DNA of 30,828 bases from UBA11524 sp051886675 (GTDB lineage: Bacteria > Bacillota > Clostridia > Christensenellales > Aristaeellaceae): the NCBI GenBank assembly GCA_051886675.1, contig JBJEYH010000082.1, positions 1 through 30,828 on the forward strand. Direction: 5' to 3'. Shown here one piece after another: positions 24,955-30,828 of this stretch. Within the stretch, counting starts at the first letter, position 1, and each line of letters starts with the position of its first letter. Position numbers and translations under genes: made by a program. The notes beneath the pieces are model-generated. The model did not search any database. It worked only from the letters and a program-made list of their open reading frames with translations, and had not been told where the DNA came from.

Positions 24955-26781
24955 ATGGCAAGACGTCGCTTTTCCCGCAGGCTGCTGACGCTGCGCAGGC
25001 AGCTGCTGATGCTCATGTGCGTTGCGGTGGCGTGCATCTGCGCCATTCTGCTGTGGAGCAACTACAGCTACACCAGCACCCAGAAGGAGAACCTGGAAAA
25101 CTATCAGGCGCTCTATTCCGCCCAGCTGGCCCAGTCGGTGCGGCAGTCCTACGTGTCCTACAGGAACATCGCCTATTCCGTGGCCTACAACAACGCCGTG
25201 CAGGACTATGTGGAGCTCACCGATGCCGCCCAGCGCTACGACGCCTATCAGCAGATCTACAACCTGCTCAACAACACCATCGCCCTCAACGCCAACCTGA
25301 TGGACATCGCCGTCATCAGCCCCGAGGGCAATTCCATCTCCCTGTGCACCTCGCCCCAGGTCTATGAGCGCTACACCGGGGTGATCCGCACCTCCAGCTA
25401 CGCCTTCCAGAGCCAGGGGACCCTTCGCGTGGCCGGCGCGGACTGCCACATCCTGTCCATCCCCATCCACCGCCTGTCCGTCACCGGGCAGAACCGCTAC
25501 CTGGGCACGGTGTTCCTGGCCATCAACAACAACCGCTTCTTCAACACCGACGCCGCCCCCGATGCCAGCCCCTACGCCGGCGTCACCCCGGACATCCTCC
25601 TCACCGACGAGTACGGCAGCCTGATCTACGGCCGGGACGAGCTCTTCAGCCAGCTGCCCGAGGGCCTGCAGACCGGCGACGGGCAGGCGGACGTCCAGAT
25701 CCAGGGCACGCGCTACTTCATCCGCGTCTATTCCGTGACGGACTCCGGCAGCCGGCTGTACATCCTCTTCGACGTGGCCCATGACCTGCGGGCCTCCCAG
25801 ATGGTCAGCCTCCGCCTGAGCGCCAGCATCCTGGTGATCCTGGTGCTGATGCTGGTGTGCTTCATCGCCACCTGCTTCCCGGTGTCCAGCTCGCTGCAGC
25901 GCCTGACGGGCATCATGCAGCAGATCTCCGAGGGCGGCCAGCGATCCCTGCCCCTGTATACGGATCCCGGAGGCCAGCGCTACAGCTGCTCGGAAATCAG
26001 CGACATCTTCCACTTCTTCAGCGACATGCTCCAGGAGCTGGAGCATCAGAACCAGGTGATCATCGACAACTACACCAAGATGATGGACCTGGAGCTGAAC
26101 AACCGGCAGACCGAGATCGCCTTCCTGCGCAGCCAGATCAATCCCCACTTCCTCTACAATACGCTCACCGTCATCTGCGGCATGTCCGCCGACGGCCAGA
26201 ACGATGAGGTCATCGAGGTCACCGGCGCCCTGGCCAATATTTTCCGCTACAGCATCCAGGGCAGCGACATGGTCACCCTCACCGAGGAGATGGCCATCGT
26301 GGACGCCTACCTGAAGATCCAGTCCCACCGCTTCGAGGACCGCTTCCGGGTGCGCTTCGCCCTGGAGGAGGATACCCTCGACTTCCGCATTCCCAAGATG
26401 ATCATCCAGCCCCTGGTGGAGAACGCCATCGTCCACGGGCTGGAGCCCAGCCTCAGGCCGGGCGAGGTGACCATCGCCACCGTCCTGGAGGAGGACGAGC
26501 TGGTCATCGACATCCGGGATACGGGGGTGGGCATGTCCGCCGGGCGGCTGGCGGCCATCCGGGAAGGGCTGAGCGAATCCACCGACCACCGCTCCAGCAA
26601 CGCTCCCGACCACCTGCGCGCCATGGACGACAAGCATCACGAGGGCATCGGCATCCTGAACGTGAACAGCCGCATTGTCCTTTACTACGGCAAGGAGTAT
26701 GCCATGACCATTGACTCCCGCGAGGGGGAGGGCACAGGGATCCGCATCCGCATTCCAACCGCCCCGCCCCGCCGCGGCTGA
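24955..26781 (+). CDS. Sensor histidine kinase, YesM type
   Basis: 608 residues. Membrane segment 1 at about 17-34, an extracellular sensor domain (dCache-like by layout) at about 35-283, membrane segment 2 at about 287-308, then a HAMP-like linker. The His_kinase domain has the phosphoacceptor His398 in INPHFLYNT. The ATPase domain has the N box (Asn490 in PLVENAI), DTGVGM (522-527) and GIGILNV (564-570). This class senses extracellular sugars or cell-wall fragments and phosphorylates a YesN-type regulator encoded next to it. The CGGAGG site is only 4 bases before the ATG, which is short but usable. It is followed by the regulator after 14 bases, and probably controls the divergent importer operon. 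Confidence 0.94.
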   Translation: MARRRFSRRLLTLRRQLLMLMCVAVACICAILLWSNYSYTSTQKENLENYQALYSAQLAQSVRQSYVSYRNIAYSVAYNNAVQDYVELTDAAQRYDAYQQIYNLLNNTIALNANLMDIAVISPEGNSISLCTSPQVYERYTGVIRTSSYAFQSQGTLRVAGADCHILSIPIHRLSVTGQNRYLGTVFLAINNNRFFNTDAAPDASPYAGVTPDILLTDEYGSLIYGRDELFSQLPEGLQTGDGQADVQIQGTRYFIRVYSVTDSGSRLYILFDVAHDLRASQMVSLRLSASILVILVLMLVCFIATCFPVSSSLQRLTGIMQQISEGGQRSLPLYTDPGGQRYSCSEISDIFHFFSDMLQELEHQNQVIIDNYTKMMDLELNNRQTEIAFLRSQINPHFLYNTLTVICGMSADGQNDEVIEVTGALANIFRYSIQGSDMVTLTEEMAIVDAYLKIQSHRFEDRFRVRFALEEDTLDFRIPKMIIQPLVENAIVHGLEPSLRPGEVTIATVLEEDELVIDIRDTGVGMSAGRLAAIREGLSESTDHRSSNAPDHLRAMDDKHHEGIGILNVNSRIVLYYGKEYAMTIDSREGEGTGIRIRIPTAPPRRG

Positions 26782-26795
26782 GAAAGGAGACAGCC

Positions 26796-27542
26796 ATGTA
26801 TTCCGCCATTGTGATCGATGATGAAAAATGGGTCATCAAGAGTCTGAAGGCCACGCTGCGCGATATGGAGCATTTCGCCTTCACCGCCGAGTTCTACGAC
26901 GGGCTTTCCGCCTGGGACTACCTGCGGGAGAAAAAGCCCGACCTGGCCTTTGTGGATGTGCGGCTGCCGGGCATGGGCGGGCTGGAGCTTCTGCGCAGGG
27001 CACAGGAGGAGGGCCTGCCGACGCTGTTCATTGTCATCAGCGGCTACGCGGACTTCACCTACGCCCAGTCGGCCATGCTCTACAATGCCCTGGGCTACTG
27101 CGTCAAGCCCTTCAGCCGGGATGAGCTGATGCATGTGGTGGACAAGGCCTGCGACCTGCTCGACGCCCGGAGCCGTTCCCCCGAGAAGGCCGCCGCGCCC
27201 GCCGCGCCCACCCGCAACAAGGCCGTCAACGCGATGCTGGCCTACATGGACGAGCATTACATGGAGGACATCTCCATGCAGACCCTGGCGGATCTGTGCC
27301 ACATGAACCTGAACTACGCCGGGCAGCTGTTCCGCCAGACCATGAACCAGACCCTCAACAGCTACCTGACCGACCTGCGCATCCGCCACGCCATCGACCT
27401 GCTCACCACCACGGATCTGCCCGTGTCGCAGGTGGCGGCGATGGTGGGGTATCACGATTACTTCTACTTTGCCCGGGTGTTCAAGAAAACCACGCAGATG
27501 ACGCCCAGCAGCTACCGTCACGAGGAGGAACCCGCCCCATGA
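26796..27542 (+). CDS. Response regulator, REC plus AraC-type DNA-binding domain (YesN type, compact)
   Basis: 248 residues. REC domain (about 1-120) with Asp8 and Asp9, phosphoacceptor Asp54 in AFVDVRLPG, Ser82 and Lys104. A short linker (about 121-143, Ala/Pro rich) leads to an AraC-type domain with two helix-turn-helix units (about 160-183 and 208-243; GYHDYFYFARVFKK is the second). Most YesN regulators are about 500 residues, with an extra middle region missing here. The ATG has an AAAGGAG site. Its stop overlaps the start of the next gene (ATGA). It would activate the importer and catabolic operons; targets are inferred from position. Confidence 0.94.
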   Translation: MYSAIVIDDEKWVIKSLKATLRDMEHFAFTAEFYDGLSAWDYLREKKPDLAFVDVRLPGMGGLELLRRAQEEGLPTLFIVISGYADFTYAQSAMLYNALGYCVKPFSRDELMHVVDKACDLLDARSRSPEKAAAPAAPTRNKAVNAMLAYMDEHYMEDISMQTLADLCHMNLNYAGQLFRQTMNQTLNSYLTDLRIRHAIDLLTTTDLPVSQVAAMVGYHDYFYFARVFKKTTQMTPSSYRHEEEPAP

Positions 27543-29161
27543 GCAGAACCGCGCGACTGACGCTGTGCCTGATGGCGGCGCTGCTTGTGCTGACGGGCTG
27601 CGCGGGCGGCACGCCGGAAAAGACCTCCGAGCCCCAGCCCCGCCTGGACATCAGCATCGGCTTCTGGAACATTGACAGGATGAACGACGTGCAGCAGGAC
27701 GCCATGCGCGAATACATGGAGAGCATGCTGAACATCAGCGTGACGCCGGTCTCGGTGGACTGGGTCAACTACAAGGAATACTATCAGATGCTTAGCGCCA
27801 CCGACAGCCTGCCCGACGTGTTCACCACCCTGACCATCTCCTCCAACGACGCCAACGATACCGCCTTCTACGAGCATCTGATCGAGACGGGCCGCATCCA
27901 GCCCCTGCCCGAGGATCTTTCCGCCTACCCCAACCTGGAGCGCACCATGGCCCTGGTGGACTACACCGCCTGGAAGGACGGCCGGTATTACGCGATCCCG
28001 CGCATCTCCTTCCTGGACACGATCCTTTCCAGCACCGACGCGGCCATGATCGTCCGCCGGGACTGGATGGACAACCTGGGCCTGGACAATCCGCAGAACC
28101 TGGACGAATTCATCGCCCTGGTGGCGGCCTTCGCCCGGGACGATCCCGACGGCAACGGCCTGGATGACACCATCGGCTACAACGTCAACAGCCTCACCGC
28201 CCTGGGCAAATGGGTGATGCTGGGCATCGCCCCGGACTGCAACACCTACGACTGGATCGAGCGGGACGGGCGCTACATTCCCTCCTGGTACAGCGAGGAT
28301 TTCCGCCAGGTGGTGGTGGCCTTCCGCGCCCTGTACGAAACGGGCGGCCTGGATCCGGACTTCTACGTGAAGAATCCCCAGGAGGTGCTGGCGGATTTCG
28401 CGGCGGGCCGGCTGGGCGCGCTGGAGTACAAATCGTCTCCCGCCGCCATGCAGGAGCTGGCGGAGGTCTGGTACCAGTATCAGGACACGCCCTTTGAGGA
28501 CTGCGTGGACGTGCTGCCCATGTTCCCCGTCTCCGACGGGGTGATCTACTGCAACAGCAGCCTGCCCTTCTGGTCGGAGTCGTTCATATCCTCCGGCGTG
28601 GACGAGGAAAAGCTGGACCGGATATTGCGCCTGTTCGACTATCTGCTGTCGGAGGAGGGCGTGTTCATGGGCAAGTACGGGCTGGAGGGCATCGACTACC
28701 GCTGGAACGATGACGGCACCTGCACCCTGCTGCTGGAGGCCGAAACCGGCACCCTCCGGGACGAGCTGAACAACAAGTATCCGTCCATGACGCTGTTTGC
28801 GGGGCTGGCCACCTGGGGCGGCTCCGACAAGGACTTCGAGCTGACGGAGATGAACTTCATCCGCTACGGCGAGCCCTGCGTGGTGCTGGCCAGCCGGAGC
28901 GTCAGCCAGGCCCGGGAGCAGGCCACGCCGGTCAGCCGGCCGGAGCGCTTCATGATCTATCCCAAGGAATCCTCGGAGCGGTTCTCCACGGCCACGGCGT
29001 TCCAGGAGTTTGTGAAGGTGATCCTGGGGGATGAGGATCCCCTCATGATGTGGGACCGGGTTATCGGCCAGATGCGCGAGGACGGCATCGAGGACTACAT
29101 CCAGCGGCAGAACGACCAGTACTGGCTCAGCCTGAGCCGGACGGACAAAGGAGAGAACTGA
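27539..29161 (+). CDS. Extracellular solute-binding lipoprotein, in the regulatory operon
   Basis: 540 residues from ATG 27539, overlapping the regulator stop by 4 bases with GGAGGAA upstream. Upstream in-frame codons belong to the regulator frame and are not supported. Signal peptide with lipobox LTGC (Cys21), so anchored outside the membrane. The mature part is similar in size and style to family 1 oligosaccharide-binding proteins, and is unlike the non-lipoprotein binding protein of the importer operon in its N-terminus. No permease follows. It could deliver substrate to the importer or pair with the sensor kinase as a ligand-binding partner. Confidence 0.9.
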   Translation: MSRTARLTLCLMAALLVLTGCAGGTPEKTSEPQPRLDISIGFWNIDRMNDVQQDAMREYMESMLNISVTPVSVDWVNYKEYYQMLSATDSLPDVFTTLTISSNDANDTAFYEHLIETGRIQPLPEDLSAYPNLERTMALVDYTAWKDGRYYAIPRISFLDTILSSTDAAMIVRRDWMDNLGLDNPQNLDEFIALVAAFARDDPDGNGLDDTIGYNVNSLTALGKWVMLGIAPDCNTYDWIERDGRYIPSWYSEDFRQVVVAFRALYETGGLDPDFYVKNPQEVLADFAAGRLGALEYKSSPAAMQELAEVWYQYQDTPFEDCVDVLPMFPVSDGVIYCNSSLPFWSESFISSGVDEEKLDRILRLFDYLLSEEGVFMGKYGLEGIDYRWNDDGTCTLLLEAETGTLRDELNNKYPSMTLFAGLATWGGSDKDFELTEMNFIRYGEPCVVLASRSVSQAREQATPVSRPERFMIYPKESSERFSTATAFQEFVKVILGDEDPLMMWDRVIGQMREDGIEDYIQRQNDQYWLSLSRTDKGEN

Positions 29162-29162
29162 T

Positions 29163-30560
29163 ATGCATGGCATCACCCTTCGCACAGCCCCCTCGGACTG
29201 GGAGATTCTTCAGCAGGAAAACGGCTATGCCTCCGCGGTGCTGGCGGGGGAGTTTCAGGTGCATCCGGCGGCCATCCAGGTGGGCGTGGCGCAGGTGACG
29301 CCCCTGTACCGGGTGGTGCGGGAGGACGACAACGCCGCCGTCATCCCCTGGACGCCCCTGGCCGCCCGCGTCAACCCCGACTTCACCGGCACCTTTGAGG
29401 ATACCATCCGCATCCCCGCCGGCGGGCTGTACCGCATCGAAACCAGCCTGGAAACCAGGAGCACCCAGCCGGGCATCACCTGGCTGTACAGGGGCGACGT
29501 GGCGCTGCACCTGGGCGTGGGCAATGTGTTCATCATCGCCGGGCAGTCCAACTCCGCCGGGCATGCCTGGGACTACGCCATGGATCCCCCCCGGCTGGAC
29601 GTGCATCTCTACCGCAACCGCAGCCGGTGGGATCTGGCCACCCATCCCATGAACGAAAGCACCGGCGCCCCCTCCCTCCCCAATGAGGAAATGGGCATCC
29701 CCGGCGTATCGCCCTACCTGTCCTTCGCCAAGAACTTCGCGGATTTCTCCCATTGCCCGGTGGGCCTGGTGCAGACCGCCCTGGGCGGATCCCCCATGGC
29801 CCGGTGGGTGCCGGGTGAGGGCGACCTGTACAGCAACATGGTGGACAAGATCCGCGAAACCCGCGGCCGCTACGCAGGCGTGGTGTGGTACCAGGGCTGC
29901 TCCGACGGCGACCGGGAGAACGCGCCGAAGTATCTGGAGCGCTTCACCGCCATGGTGCAGGCCCTGCGCAGGGAGCTGGGGTACGAGATCCCCTTCTTCA
30001 CCTTCCAGCTGAACCGCTTCCTGGACTGCCGCGAGGACGATGCCTGGGGCCAGGTGCGCCAGGCGCAGCTGACCGCGGCGCAGACCCTGCCGGGGGTGCA
30101 TATCCTCTCCACCACCAACTGCGCCATGTCCGATGGCATCCACAACAGCGCCCACGCCCAGATGATGCTGGGCGAAAAGCTGGCCCGGCAGGCGGCGCAT
30201 CATCTGCTGGAAGGCTTCCCGGCCTTCGAGGCGCCGTCGCTGGAGCGCGCCGAGGTGCTGGAGGACGGGCGGCTGTGCCTGACCTTCGGGAACATGACCC
30301 TGGGCTTCGCCTGCTCCACGGGGGACGCGGCGCAGTGCGGCTTCACCCTGGAGGACGCGCAGGGCCCGATTGCGCTGACGGCCTTCCGGGCGAACAGGGA
30401 GGACCGCAACCACATCTACCTGACGCCGGAGCGCAGGCCGGGTCCGGGGGCGATGCTGTCCTTCGCGTGGCAGGCGGATCCCACGCGCTTCCCGCCGGTG
30501 GACGAGGTAACCTACCTGCCGCCGCTGTCCTTCTACCGCCGCCCCCTGAACGCAGATTGA
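29163..30560 (+). CDS. SASA-family carbohydrate esterase (sialate O-acetylesterase-like)
   Basis: 465 residues from ATG 29163, one base after the lipoprotein stop, with an AAAGGAG site. N-terminal beta-rich region (about 1-115), then the SGNH/SASA domain with catalytic Ser129 in GQSN, ALGGSPMARW (206-215), WYQGCSDGD (242-250) and the Asp324/His327 pair in SDGIH. A C-terminal beta region completes it. The domain removes O-acetyl groups from sugars. No signal peptide, so it likely deacetylates imported oligosaccharide in the cytoplasm, such as acetylated pectin fragments. Sialic acid as substrate is not implied; no other sialic acid genes are nearby. Last gene of its operon; the repeat element starts about 6 bases after its stop. 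Confidence 0.9.
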   Translation: MHGITLRTAPSDWEILQQENGYASAVLAGEFQVHPAAIQVGVAQVTPLYRVVREDDNAAVIPWTPLAARVNPDFTGTFEDTIRIPAGGLYRIETSLETRSTQPGITWLYRGDVALHLGVGNVFIIAGQSNSAGHAWDYAMDPPRLDVHLYRNRSRWDLATHPMNESTGAPSLPNEEMGIPGVSPYLSFAKNFADFSHCPVGLVQTALGGSPMARWVPGEGDLYSNMVDKIRETRGRYAGVVWYQGCSDGDRENAPKYLERFTAMVQALRRELGYEIPFFTFQLNRFLDCREDDAWGQVRQAQLTAAQTLPGVHILSTTNCAMSDGIHNSAHAQMMLGEKLARQAAHHLLEGFPAFEAPSLERAEVLEDGRLCLTFGNMTLGFACSTGDAAQCGFTLEDAQGPIALTAFRANREDRNHIYLTPERRPGPGAMLSFAWQADPTRFPPVDEVTYLPPLSFYRRPLNAD

Positions 30561-30565
30561 CCCCC

Positions 30566-30768
30566 CTCCAAGTGATCGCGCCAGCGGAAAAGGGTCAAGG
30601 GGCGATGCCCCTTGCGCGGGTGCAGGGGCGGCGATAGCCCCTGCGCAGGTCTGGGCGGCAGCCCAGGCGCAACAGAAAGAAAAAGAAAAAAGGAACGGAA
30701 AGAAGCCGGAGTTTCCAAGCAGGCGACGCAGTCCGCCCGCGAGGGAAACGGCAGGTTCCGCGCTCCGC
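30566..30768 (+). repeat. Intergenic repeat with three hairpins, copy 2
   Basis: Unit of about 199 bp directly behind the esterase stop, same orientation relative to the gene as copy 1. Hairpins: CAAGGGGC/GCCCCTTG (30596-30614), GCAGGGGC/GCCCCTGC (30622-30644), CTGGGC/GCCCAG (30651-30666). A purine-rich A tract (about 30671-30714) follows. It could not act as a rho-independent terminator on the plus strand, as no T run follows a hairpin. Confidence 0.92.
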
Positions 30769-30828
30769 AAGTAATCGCGCCAGCGGAAAAGGGTCAAGGG
30801 GCGATGCCCCTTGCGCGGGTGCAGGGGC
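30769..30828 (+). repeat. Intergenic repeat, copy 3 in tandem, cut by the window end
   Basis: The sequence from 30769 repeats that from 30570, period 199 bp, with one visible difference (AAGTAATC against AAGTGATC) over the 60 bases available. The array continues past the window. Confidence 0.9.

Noticed and set aside
29127..30797. A 556-codon minus-strand frame across the repeat and esterase
   Set aside because: Antisense of the esterase plus translated repeat; no recognisable protein.
30570..30828. CRISPR array
   Set aside because: The period is 199 bp with the full unit repeated, not short repeats with unique spacers, and no cas genes are near.

Overview
The window comes from a GC-rich chromosome with strong G/C preference at third codon positions, clear GGAGG-type ribosome binding sites and a sigma-A-like promoter. 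An LplB/YtcP-type sugar importer paired with a YesM/YesN two-component system, plus many cytoplasmic glycosidases, points to a plant-glycan-degrading Bacillota, probably a gut or rumen Clostridia. Christensenellales is my guess from gene style only. The sequence looks like a draft or metagenomic assembly: it has two runs of exactly 100 N, each flanked by an identical 55-bp repeat.

Layout. (1) 1-1382, plus strand: 3' part of a CstA-type peptide/pyruvate transporter, ending at a rho-independent terminator. (2) 20775 down to 1503, minus strand: an 11-gene catabolic operon from a good promoter (20836-20864) to a terminator (1447-1490). In transcription order it encodes a GH78 rhamnosidase, a five-bladed-propeller glycosidase, a GH106-like enzyme, two GH42 beta-galactosidases, a second GH78 rhamnosidase, a FucI/AraA-like isomerase, a split transketolase (N and C subunits), a glycerol-kinase-like FGGY kinase and a class II ketose-bisphosphate aldolase. 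(3) 24680 down to 20979, minus strand: two ABC permeases and a secreted solute-binding protein, with no ATPase gene. (4) 24955-30560, plus strand, divergent from the importer: a YesM-type sensor kinase, a compact YesN/AraC-type regulator, a second solute-binding lipoprotein and a SASA-type carbohydrate esterase. (5) A 199-bp intergenic repeat with three hairpins lies directly behind the first GH78 gene and behind the esterase, where a second copy starts in tandem and runs off the window.

How it fits together (inference): the kinase, possibly with the regulatory lipoprotein, senses a plant oligosaccharide. The regulator switches on the importer and the glycosidase operon. The oligosaccharide is imported intact, because none of the glycosidases has a signal peptide, and is then trimmed of acetyl, rhamnosyl and galactosyl groups in the cytoplasm. 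The released sugar passes through an isomerase, a kinase, a transketolase and an aldolase. No RhaA/RhaB/RhaD set is present. Split transketolase next to an FGGY kinase resembles the described D-apulose 4-phosphate route for apiose, a sugar of rhamnogalacturonan II and of flavonoid glycosides. This is the most interesting functional hypothesis in the window and is unproven.
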